Assembly (NCBI GenBank): GCA_002705575.1
Contig: PAHI01000069.1
Coordinates: 1-14,911, forward strand
Reading direction: 5' to 3'
DNA from: Fidelibacterota bacterium
GTDB taxonomy: Bacteria; Marinisomatota; Marinisomatia; SCGC-AAA003-L08; GCA-002719095
DNA length: 14,911 nucleotides
Positions 1-7,364 of the stretch are shown one piece after another; within the stretch, counting starts at the first letter, position 1, and the number at the start of each line of letters is the position of its first letter. The notes below the pieces were generated by a model. That model was not told the origin of the DNA. It ran no database searches and saw nothing but the letters and a program-made list of their open reading frames with translations. Position numbers and translations under genes: made by a program.

Positions 1-828
1 AAGAGCTTCTATACAAGCCTCTAGAAAAAATGGAGTGTACGTGATCTTAATTCCATTATTTTCTAAAAACTTATCTTTATTTTTATCTATATAATCAACT
101 ATAGATGTAACATCAACCTCTACGGCAGAATAAACATGAGCAGAAGTTTTTATAGACTTGAGCATATGGTCAGATATTGATTTTCTAATATGATCAATAG
201 GTTCAATGTCACCTGAAAAAGAATTGTTTTCTGCATCTATATAAGAAGAATCATTTATTTTCGTTCCTTTTGTTTTATTTTTGTTATCTAAATAATTCAA
301 TATATCAACTTTATTTATTCTGCCATTAGCACCGCTTCCATTCAACGACTCTAATTCCTTTAAATCTATTTTTTCTTTTCTAGCAATTGACTTAACTAAA
401 GGAGAATAAAATTTACTGGTTTGATGGCTTCTTACACCTTCTTCTGTTTTTGCTATCAAATCATCTTTAACTTCTTTTTCATTAGATTTTGAAGAATCTT
501 GATTCTTTTTACTTTCTAGAGTAATATTTTTTGAATCCAAGTCATTATTTTTTTGAACCTTTTCTTGTCTAATGCTTGAAACCGACTCATTCTTACCTCC
601 AATTAAAGCGATAGGCTTACCAACCTCAACTGTTTCATTTTTCTGAAAATAAACTTCTAACAAAAATCCTTCATGAGAGGAAGGGATTTCAGAGTCAACT
701 TTATCTGTAGAAATTTCTAATAAAATCTCATCTTTTTCTACAAAATCACCAATATTTTTTTTCCATTCAATAATAGTACCTTCTACTATTGATTCGCCCA
801 TTTTAGGCATAACTATTTCAAAAGCCAT
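1..828 (-). CDS. 2-oxoacid dehydrogenase E2, dihydrolipoamide acyltransferase (C-terminus beyond window)
   Basis: This is the acyltransferase core of a 2-oxoacid dehydrogenase complex, which accepts the acyl group from E1 on its lipoyl arm and passes it to CoA. The 276 visible residues show a lipoyl domain (about 1-78) with the lipoylated lysine K43 in EISTDKVDSEIPS. A charged Lys/Asp/Ser-rich linker follows (about 80-136), then a peripheral subunit-binding domain (about 140-180, SPLVKSIARKEKIDL and NGSGANGRINKVDIL). The beginning of the catalytic domain (IDHIRKSISDHMLKS, TSAHVYSAVEVDVTS) comes last. The catalytic HxxxD motif lies beyond the left edge. The ATG at 828 has a good AAAGGAG about 10 bases upstream. 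The gene follows E1 after 65 bases and is probably co-transcribed with it. There is a single lipoyl domain. Substrate cannot be fixed from E2 alone; the E1 resembles the branched-chain type. Confidence 0.93.
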   Translation of the reverse strand, partial: MAFEIVMPKMGESIVEGTIIEWKKNIGDFVEKDEILLEISTDKVDSEIPSSHEGFLLEVYFQKNETVEVGKPIALIGGKNESVSSIRQEKVQKNNDLDSKNITLESKKNQDSSKSNEKEVKDDLIAKTEEGVRSHQTSKFYSPLVKSIARKEKIDLKELESLNGSGANGRINKVDILNYLDNKNKTKGTKINDSSYIDAENNSFSGDIEPIDHIRKSISDHMLKSIKTSAHVYSAVEVDVTSIVDYIDKNKDKFLENNGIKITYTPFFLEACIEAL

Positions 829-893
829 ATTTTAAAAAACTCCTTTAATTGTAGACCCTATATCATAAATAAGTATTAGTAAAAAACAAACCA

Positions 894-2888
894 TCAAAAC
901 AACACCAATTCATTAATAGCCTTATATATCCAATCAGTTTGAACTAAAACCTGCTCCTCTAAAACTGATGAGTATGGAATAGGGTAATCTTTTGAAGCTA
1001 CTCTTTTGATAGGAGCATCCAACAAGTCAAAGCATTCATCCGCTATTCTAGATGAAATTTCTGCACCAAAACCATTATTAATATTGTCTTCATGAACAAT
1101 TATAATCCTATTAGTCTTTTTTAAAGAATCCTTTATTATTTTAAAATCTAATGGAAATAAATAACGAAGATCAATTACCTCAACTGAAGTATTTGACATA
1201 TTTGCAGCTTCAATAGATTTTTGAACCATCGCACCCCAAGTAACAATTGTAACGTCTCTACCTTCTTTAACTACGCAACCTCGACCTATAGCAGCAAGCT
1301 GATTTTTATCTGGCTCTTTACTAGAAGCATACCCTTGACGATACAAACCTTTATGCTCCAAAAAAAGAACTGGGTCATTCAATCTACATGCAGATTTAAG
1401 CATAGTTTTTGCATCAAAAGCATTTGATGGAAACATTATTATTAAGCCTGGTAAATGTGTAAAATAGCCATCCACGCTTTGACTATGACATAAAGACCCG
1501 TGAATATATCCTCCAACTGGAACTCTTATAACGGCTGGACAAGACCATTTATTATTAGACCTATATCTTAAAGTGGCTAGTTCATTTCTAATTTGCATCA
1601 TACCTGTCCATATATAATCCCCAAATTGTATTTCAACTACCGGTTTATAGCCTAAAGTAGACATACCAATAGCAGTACCAACAATTGAAGATTCTGCTAA
1701 AGGAGAATTAAAAACTCTACTTTTACCAAACTTTGAAGTAAGACCCTTTGTTGCTGTAAAAACCCCACCTTTACCTCCAGCAACATCTTGGCCATAAACA
1801 AGCATTTTATCATTCAGTTCAAGCTCTTCACTCAAGGCATGATTAATAGCATCAACCATTACAATATTATCAGATATATAATTAATATTTTTACCAACAT
1901 CAAGATTCCAATCATCTGAAAACAAATACTTATTATATGTATTTGGGTTCGGATTATCTTGTTCCATCGCCCATTCGAGACTAGCTTCAATATCATCATC
2001 TACATCTTGTTCGATCTTATTAAATTCGCTTTCTTTAATTCTATAATCTTTGATACATTTTCGACTAAAAAGAATTAATGGGTCCTTTTTTTTATCAGCA
2101 TTTATATCACTTAAATCCCTATACTTTTTGTGATCATCAGAAGAAGAATGAGGTAAAAGCCTAACAACATTTGAGACAACTAGAGAAGGACCTTTCCCTG
2201 AGCGAGTTCTTTCAATCGCATTACTAAATGCCAATGAAGATTCAAAAAAATCACATCCATCAATATCATACCTAAACAATGAATCATAACCTGATGTCAC
2301 ATCATATACAGAACCTCCTGAAACTTGATCTTTTATTGGCACAGATATAGCATAATTATTATTTTCTATATGAAAGATTACAGGAGCTTTTTCAATTGAA
2401 GCCCAATTTAATGCTTCATGAAAATCACCTTGACTAGTACAACCTTCTCCACTAGACACATAAATAATTCCAGAATTTTTATTCCTTTTCAGAACAAAAC
2501 TAGCACCGACAGCCTGGAGGTACTGCGTACCCGTAGGACTGGATTGCGATACTATATTTAAATCTTTATGACAAAAATGTTGAGGCATTTGCCTTCCACC
2601 AGAATTAGGGTCATCATTTTTAGCTAGAAATGAAAGAAGAATTTCTTTTGCTGACATTCCCAAGCCAATACAATAAGCTTGGTTTCTATAATAAGGATAT
2701 GAATAATCAATCCTAGAATCAATGAATTCTGAACAAGCTATTTGAGCAGCTTCATGACCTGACGCACCAATATGAAAGAAGCCTTTACCTTGCTTCAATA
2801 AAACAAGCTGTTTTTCATCTAACTTTCTAGACATGTACATTTTTTTATAAATATCAACTAATACTTTCTTTGAATATTTTTTTAACAA
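894..2888 (-). CDS. fused 2-oxoacid dehydrogenase E1 alpha-beta (branched-chain/pyruvate type)
   Basis: This is the thiamine-diphosphate enzyme that decarboxylates a 2-oxoacid and loads the acyl group onto lipoyl-E2. Alpha and beta subunits are joined in one 664-residue chain, as is common in Bacteroidota relatives. Alpha part (about 1-325): GRQMPQHF at 98-105; ThDP motif starting GEG (147-149) and ending near NNNY (176-179); LPHSSSDDHKKYRD (245-258), equivalent to the HHSTSDD loop of branched-chain E1. Beta part (about 340-664): the Glu of SPLAESSIVG (E399), and CHSQSVDGYFTHLPGL, matching the HSQS/PGL signature of E1 beta. The start is TTG at 2888, supported by AAGGAG eight bases upstream; the next Met is residue 17. 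The gene overlaps lipB by 7 bases. GRQMP and the SSSDD loop suggest 2-oxoisovalerate dehydrogenase, but pyruvate use cannot be excluded. Confidence 0.93.
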   Translation of the reverse strand: MLKKYSKKVLVDIYKKMYMSRKLDEKQLVLLKQGKGFFHIGASGHEAAQIACSEFIDSRIDYSYPYYRNQAYCIGLGMSAKEILLSFLAKNDDPNSGGRQMPQHFCHKDLNIVSQSSPTGTQYLQAVGASFVLKRNKNSGIIYVSSGEGCTSQGDFHEALNWASIEKAPVIFHIENNNYAISVPIKDQVSGGSVYDVTSGYDSLFRYDIDGCDFFESSLAFSNAIERTRSGKGPSLVVSNVVRLLPHSSSDDHKKYRDLSDINADKKKDPLILFSRKCIKDYRIKESEFNKIEQDVDDDIEASLEWAMEQDNPNPNTYNKYLFSDDWNLDVGKNINYISDNIVMVDAINHALSEELELNDKMLVYGQDVAGGKGGVFTATKGLTSKFGKSRVFNSPLAESSIVGTAIGMSTLGYKPVVEIQFGDYIWTGMMQIRNELATLRYRSNNKWSCPAVIRVPVGGYIHGSLCHSQSVDGYFTHLPGLIIMFPSNAFDAKTMLKSACRLNDPVLFLEHKGLYRQGYASSKEPDKNQLAAIGRGCVVKEGRDVTIVTWGAMVQKSIEAANMSNTSVEVIDLRYLFPLDFKIIKDSLKKTNRIIIVHEDNINNGFGAEISSRIADECFDLLDAPIKRVASKDYPIPYSSVLEEQVLVQTDWIYKAINELVLF

Positions 2889-3598
2889 AAAGCAAACTCC
2901 TTTATCTTCTGTTTTATAATTAAGGTCATTTCAGATGCAATTTTTTTCACACAATTATTTTCTTGCAATACGCTCTCCATTGATGTTACACCTAAATCAA
3001 AAATACCGCAAGGTATTATGCTATCATAATAGCCTAAATCTGTATTAACATTAATTGCAAACCCATGCATACTAACCCATTTAGAGAGTCTAACCCCTAT
3101 CGCAGCAACTTTTTCGTTATCTATCCATACACCTACTAAAGGCGAATCTTTTTTAATTGCTTTAATTTTATAAATACCTAGCAAATCAACAATTGACAAT
3201 TGTATTGTATTTATATACCACGATACACTTTTTTTGTACCTATTCAGGTTAAGTATAGGGTACCCTACAAGCTGACCTGGACCATGATATGTGGCATCCC
3301 CTCCTCTATCTATTCTAACTACATCTATACGACTATTATTATTTAAAAGAATATGATTATCATCTGCATTCTTTCCTAATGTATAAACATGATTATGCTC
3401 CAAAAAAAGAACTATATCCCCAACATTTCCTTTAATATTGTTTTTATGAACTATTTTTTGAAGTAATAGCACAGGATTATAATCCTGCAAGCCTAACCAA
3501 AAAAAATTAATATCATTAATTGATTTTTTTTCTATTTCAATGTAGATAGAATCAACATTGTCAGATGTAACAACTCTACCAGATATATCATTCATCAT
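2882..3598 (-). CDS. lipB: octanoyl-[ACP]:protein N-octanoyltransferase LipB
   Basis: LipB transfers the octanoyl chain from acyl carrier protein to the lipoyl-domain lysine of E2 proteins, the first step of lipoate assembly in the cytoplasm. The family signature is clear: RGGDATYHGPGQLVGYP (98-114), the catalytic lysine K163 in EKVAAIGVR, HGFAINVN (178-185) and the acyl-accepting cysteine C197 in IIPCGI. The length of 238 residues is normal to slightly long, with about 28 extra residues at the N-terminus. Two tandem ATG codons (3598 and 3595) could start it; both overlap the lpdA stop as ATGATGA, suggesting translational coupling. Its 3' end overlaps E1 by 7 bases. Its place inside a dehydrogenase operon suggests that lipoylation is made in step with its substrate. 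No lipA (lipoyl synthase) is in the window. Confidence 0.95.
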   Translation of the reverse strand: MMNDISGRVVTSDNVDSIYIEIEKKSINDINFFWLGLQDYNPVLLLQKIVHKNNIKGNVGDIVLFLEHNHVYTLGKNADDNHILLNNNSRIDVVRIDRGGDATYHGPGQLVGYPILNLNRYKKSVSWYINTIQLSIVDLLGIYKIKAIKKDSPLVGVWIDNEKVAAIGVRLSKWVSMHGFAINVNTDLGYYDSIIPCGIFDLGVTSMESVLQENNCVKKIASEMTLIIKQKIKEFAFC

Positions 3599-4953
3599 AT
3601 ATGTATCGACTCATCCTTAGAATCTGCAGTTGCCTCAACTATTGCCTCTGAAATAGTAGGATGAGGATGTATAATTTTTAAAATCTCATCATTAGTTGCT
3701 TCTAACTTTCTAGCAACTGCTATTTCTGAAACTAATTCAGTAGCACTATCACCTATCATATGAAATCCTAGCAATTCACCATATTTTTTATCATATACAA
3801 CCTTCACAAATCCATCTGTTGAGGAAACAGCCATTGCTTTACCGCTAGCTGATAAAGGAAATTTTCCAACAGAAACATTATACCCCTCTGATATAGCCTG
3901 TTCTTCAGTTAGGCCGATAGAGGCAACTTCAGGCTTGCAATAAGTGCAGCCAGGAATATTGCCATAATCAATAGGGTCAACATCTTTTTTTGAGAAATGC
4001 TCCACAGCCAAAACACCTTCTGCGCTTGCTACATGAGCTAACCACGGAGGCCCAGAGACATCTCCAATAGCATAAATATTATTGTATTGTGTCTGCATAA
4101 AATGATTAGTTTTAATAAAACTATTTTCAATCTGGATGTTCATTTTATCAGAAAATAAATTTTCAAAATTACCTTGAACCCCAATAGCTACGAGAATGCA
4201 ATCAGATTCAATAGATTTATTGTCGAGTAAAATTGATACATTCTTTTTTAAATCTATTTTATTTATGGATGCGGATAAATTCAAATCAATTCCTCTTTCT
4301 TTGAATTTTTTTTCCAAACACTTAGAAACCTCAATATCTTCTGATGGAAGGATTCGGTCTTTAGCCTCAATAATAGAAACTTTACAACCAAAAGAACTGT
4401 AAAAATAAGCAAACTCAACTCCAATTGCTCCTGCGCCTATAATAGATATACGCTTAGGCATTTCTTCAAGAGTCATTGCATCCTTATAATTGATGATTTT
4501 CTTATTGTCGAAAGGAGTGTTCAAGAATTCTTTTGCACGAGCTCCTGTAGCTATGATTATGCAATCTGACTTGAATTGTTTTTTATTGCACTCTATAATA
4601 TTTTGATCAATTATTTTAGCATAGCCATTGTAAACATCTATTTTATTTTTTTTCATCAAATACTCAATACCTTTAGATAGCCTTTTAGATATTTTTCTAG
4701 ATCTAGAAATTATCTTTTTCCAATCAAAAGAAACATCTGTTACATTAATTCCAAAACTCGAAGACTTAAGTATTGTTTGATATATCTCAGCATTTTTCAA
4801 TAAAGACTTAGTAGGAATACATCCCCAATTCAAACAGATCCCGCCTAAAGCCTCTTTTTCAAAATCAGCTACTTTATAGCCTAATTGAGCAGCCCTAATA
4901 GCTGCAACATATCCTCCAGGACCACCTCCTACTACAGAAACATTGTAATTCAT
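3595..4953 (-). CDS. lpdA: dihydrolipoamide dehydrogenase (E3)
   Basis: This is the FAD-dependent E3 subunit, which reoxidises dihydrolipoamide on E2 and reduces NAD+. The 452 residues carry the N-terminal FAD fold (VVGGGPGGYVAAIRAA, 7-22), the redox disulfide C40/C45 in GGICLNWGCIPTKSLL, the NAD-binding GAGAIGVEFAYF in the middle, and the second FAD motif IYAIGDVSGPPWLAHVAS. The C-terminal catalytic pair is H431/E436 in HPHPTISEA. All key residues are present and the length is slightly short for the family (about 460-475). The ATG at 4953 has GAGGA about seven bases upstream. It overlaps the queD-like gene by 4 bases (ATGA) and lipB by 4 bases, so the three are almost certainly on one transcript. 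Confidence 0.96.
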   Translation of the reverse strand: MNYNVSVVGGGPGGYVAAIRAAQLGYKVADFEKEALGGICLNWGCIPTKSLLKNAEIYQTILKSSSFGINVTDVSFDWKKIISRSRKISKRLSKGIEYLMKKNKIDVYNGYAKIIDQNIIECNKKQFKSDCIIIATGARAKEFLNTPFDNKKIINYKDAMTLEEMPKRISIIGAGAIGVEFAYFYSSFGCKVSIIEAKDRILPSEDIEVSKCLEKKFKERGIDLNLSASINKIDLKKNVSILLDNKSIESDCILVAIGVQGNFENLFSDKMNIQIENSFIKTNHFMQTQYNNIYAIGDVSGPPWLAHVASAEGVLAVEHFSKKDVDPIDYGNIPGCTYCKPEVASIGLTEEQAISEGYNVSVGKFPLSASGKAMAVSSTDGFVKVVYDKKYGELLGFHMIGDSATELVSEIAVARKLEATNDEILKIIHPHPTISEAIVEATADSKDESIHI

Positions 4954-5375
4954 TTATATTCCTCAAATTTTTCACCATAATACTCCGTATATATCGTTGG
5001 AGTTTCACGAATGAAGACTTTGTACAATGAGAATTCTTTTTCATTAAAAAATGGCTCTATTTGGTTCCATACAAAAACAACTAAATTTTCTGTAGATGGA
5101 GATTTCCCTTTAAACCATTTTATATCTTCGTCTATCTGACAGTGATCAAGAATGCTAATTACTTGCTTTTTCACAATATCATTTAGCCATTTAAGGTCTA
5201 CTAAAAAGCCAGAATCAGGATTAGTTTTTCCTTTAACAGTTATCCTTAAAATATAATTATGGCCATGATTTCTAACATCATCGCCAAAAACTTCTATATT
5301 TTTTTGCTCACTCCAACTTTTATTCCAATACTTATGAGCTGCACAAAACTTATATTCTTTAGTTATTAAGGGCAT
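4950..5375 (-). CDS. queD: 6-pyruvoyl-tetrahydropterin synthase / QueD family protein, catalytic Cys replaced
   Basis: This is a small zinc enzyme of the PTPS/QueD family, which converts dihydroneopterin triphosphate to 6-carboxytetrahydropterin (queuosine precursor) or to related pterins. In its 141 residues the zinc ligands are visible as H14 in FCAAHKY and H37/H39 in NHGHNY. The Asp-His pair sits in LDHCQID, and the pterin-binding Glu in STENL and in FIRETPTIY. The overall layout (FG..HGHNY...DSGFLVDL...LDH) fits the PTPS branch. The cysteine of the usual CxxxHGH motif is not there: the equivalent residue is D33 (DVRNHGH). Another cysteine, C11, lies beside H14. The exact pterin product is therefore uncertain, and the symbol is by family only. 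The stop overlaps the lpdA start by 4 bases. I see no clear ribosome-binding site before its ATG. Confidence 0.82.
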   Translation of the reverse strand: MPLITKEYKFCAAHKYWNKSWSEQKNIEVFGDDVRNHGHNYILRITVKGKTNPDSGFLVDLKWLNDIVKKQVISILDHCQIDEDIKWFKGKSPSTENLVVFVWNQIEPFFNEKEFSLYKVFIRETPTIYTEYYGEKFEEYK

Positions 5376-5439
5376 ATTATATAGTTATTTAGTAATCTCA
5401 AATTTAGATATTTTTATCATCTTATAAAATACCTTAATC

Positions 5440-6096
5440 TTAATATCTAGCTTTCATTTCTTGTACTTTTCTTTTTTTTGATGCCGACCAAGAGCATATA
5501 ACGCAATTATTCAAATCATGATTTCTGGCAGGACAGTGTTCTCTTCCAAAAAAAATAATTTGCAAATGCCTTTTATTCCACATTTTATTAGGCCATAACC
5601 GTTTTAAGTCCCTCTCTGTTACAACCACATTATTTGCTTTTGAAAGCCCCCATCTTCCTGCAAGTCGATGTATATGAGTATCAACTGGGAAAGCAGGAAC
5701 TCCATAACATTGAGACATGACAACGCTTGCAGTTTTATGACCTACCCCAGCCAGGCTTTCCAAATAATTCCAATCTTTACGCATACCTCCACCTTCTATC
5801 AATTGATTTGCCATCTTTTTTAAATTTTTAGCTTTAGTTGGAGCTAAGCCTATCTCTTTAATCAGGTTCTGTATAGTGTTTACACTAAGCGTATTCATTA
5901 ATTCAGGGCTATGTGCTTTTTCAAATAATTTAGGAGTAACCTCATTAACCTTTTTATCTGTAGTTTGAGCAGATAGCATAACCGCAACAAGAAAGGTATA
6001 TGAATTTACCGAATTGAGAGGAATTTGTGTTTTTGGATATAACCTATCTAAAATTTTACCTATTTTTTGTGCTTTTTCAAATCGAATCATAAGCAT
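5440..6096 (-). CDS. nth: endonuclease III (DNA glycosylase / AP lyase)
   Basis: This base-excision repair enzyme removes oxidised pyrimidines and cuts at abasic sites. The 218 residues show the helix-hairpin-helix LAGVGHKTASVV with the catalytic lysine K121, and the catalytic aspartate D139 in FPVDTHIHRL. Early family motifs are also present (LVAVMLSAQTTDKKVN, 36-51). The C-terminal iron-sulfur region is atypical. C188, C198 and C201 are spaced C-x9-C-x2-C, and the fourth cysteine expected about six residues later is absent (SWSASKK). The [4Fe-4S] cluster may be absent or have another ligand. The start may be M1 or M3 (MLMIRF); no strong ribosome-binding site helps to choose. The gene lies 15 bases after the lysine dehydrogenase-like gene, and 64 bases separate it from the queD-like gene. 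Confidence 0.93.
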   Translation of the reverse strand: MLMIRFEKAQKIGKILDRLYPKTQIPLNSVNSYTFLVAVMLSAQTTDKKVNEVTPKLFEKAHSPELMNTLSVNTIQNLIKEIGLAPTKAKNLKKMANQLIEGGGMRKDWNYLESLAGVGHKTASVVMSQCYGVPAFPVDTHIHRLAGRWGLSKANNVVVTERDLKRLWPNKMWNKRHLQIIFFGREHCPARNHDLNNCVICSWSASKKRKVQEMKARY

Positions 6097-6111
6097 TTTG
6101 CACTTTACTAG

Positions 6112-7272
6112 TTATATGTTTTTGATTTTAATATTATAAGAACGATCAAGAGCTCTTTTATAAAAAATATTACCAGACAATGCTTTCTCAATAGGAATAG
6201 CCCCACTTCCAATATTTTTATTCATAATTTCAATCATCACTATGGATGCATGCCATCCGGTCCATTTCTCCATTGCTAAAAAGCCTGTTTCTTCATCATA
6301 CATTTCTTCAATATCAACAATTGTAGTTTTTTCTCTATTTTCATGGCTTCCTTTAACCATAACTCTCATTAAGCAAATATCTTTATTTAAGCTAGTTGTT
6401 AATTTTGGAGATAAAAGATGGTGATAGAATTCCCTAGGAGATACTTTTGTCTCTTTAAAATCTATTTCTTTTTCTTGAAACAAACCTAGCTCTCGAAAAG
6501 CTTTCATTTGACTCCAATGCCCCTTGTATCGGAGAGTTTTATTATGCAAAACATCTAATTTCCCTTCATAAGTCCAAGGCATCGTGGAAAGACCTCCAGA
6601 GGTTACAGCGGCTTCAAGCTCTCCAATATTATCAAACCTAATATTTTCTAAATATTCAAAGCAAGGTACCTCAACTACTTTTTTATTTTCTATAAAATAT
6701 GCCATTCCATCATACTCGTTTGTTAGGCCTTGTATATTAAAAAACAAAGAATAGTTCCAAGGGGGCTTCGGATTCTGAGGAAGCCCTCCATCCCAAACAT
6801 AAACTTCTTTAGGGCTATCCATAGACTCTATTCCTAGCATCGCAACACTAACATTCATTCCTGGTCCCATTCCACAATCTGGAACAATTGTTATATTTGC
6901 ATTCTGAGCTTCTTTATTTTTTAAAAGCTGTTTTTTAACATTTAGTGTATGCCCTCCCAAGTCGACCATTGAGGTTTTACTTTTAATAGCTACATCAGTT
7001 AAATAGGGATTTAATTTATAAGGAACAGAACTTAAAAAGATATCATAAGGGGCAAGGAAAGTAATTAATTTTTCTTTATCGCAAATATTAAAAGAAACAT
7101 GTTTTGCTCTGTACTTAAGTAAAGAAAAAATTCTGTCTGAAGAAGCGGCTGATTGCTTAGAATTAATATCTAAAAAAGTTAAATCTATATTATTACAAAA
7201 TTTAACAAGATCGAATGCAGCAGCAGTGCCCTGCCTACCTGAGCCTATAATACATACTTTTTTTGTGCTCAT
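6112..7272 (-). CDS. lysine 6-dehydrogenase-like protein (saccharopine dehydrogenase family)
   Basis: This is an NAD(P)-dependent oxidoreductase of the saccharopine dehydrogenase superfamily, 386 residues. The N-terminal Rossmann fold has CIIGSGRQGTAAAFDL (GxGxxG at 10-15) and an acidic residue D35 at the end of the second strand, which suggests NAD+. The catalytic half has VDLGGHT (103-109), VPDCGMGPGMNV (130-141), PKPPWNYS, VTSGGLSTMPWTYEG and LRYKGHW. These match, as far as I recall, the lysine 6-dehydrogenase of Geobacillus, which oxidises L-lysine to allysine. Members of this superfamily also act on saccharopine or carboxynorspermidine, so the substrate is an inference. The ATG at 7272 has AGAGGA eight bases upstream. 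It is the first gene of the leftward set and is divergent from the SppA-like gene. Confidence 0.8.
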   Translation of the reverse strand: MSTKKVCIIGSGRQGTAAAFDLVKFCNNIDLTFLDINSKQSAASSDRIFSLLKYRAKHVSFNICDKEKLITFLAPYDIFLSSVPYKLNPYLTDVAIKSKTSMVDLGGHTLNVKKQLLKNKEAQNANITIVPDCGMGPGMNVSVAMLGIESMDSPKEVYVWDGGLPQNPKPPWNYSLFFNIQGLTNEYDGMAYFIENKKVVEVPCFEYLENIRFDNIGELEAAVTSGGLSTMPWTYEGKLDVLHNKTLRYKGHWSQMKAFRELGLFQEKEIDFKETKVSPREFYHHLLSPKLTTSLNKDICLMRVMVKGSHENREKTTIVDIEEMYDEETGFLAMEKWTGWHASIVMIEIMNKNIGSGAIPIEKALSGNIFYKRALDRSYNIKIKNI

Positions 7273-7364
7273 AATTTAAATCCTCTAATTACTAACTATA
7301 AATTTATTAAATTAATATATAATCAATTAATAATAAAAATAACTTTATTTAAATTAGGGGTAGT
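7273..7364. promoter_or_regulatory. divergent intergenic region with likely promoters
   Basis: This 92-base, very AT-rich gap separates the leftward set from the rightward SppA-like gene, so both must have promoters in or near it. A TATAAT at about 7317-7322 on the plus strand, 43 bases before the SppA ATG, is the best -10 candidate. I see no convincing -35 box. AGGGG at 7356-7360 is the ribosome-binding site of the SppA-like gene, and AGAGGA (minus strand, about 7280-7285) is that of the lysine dehydrogenase-like gene. Confidence 0.4.

Noticed and set aside
5376..5439. Promoter for the queD-like gene on the minus strand
   Set aside because: TATATAAT abuts the ATG, too close for a normal promoter, and a TAAATTTG resembling the Bacteroidota -7 box has no matching upstream TTTG. 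It may be only AT-rich spacer within the operon.
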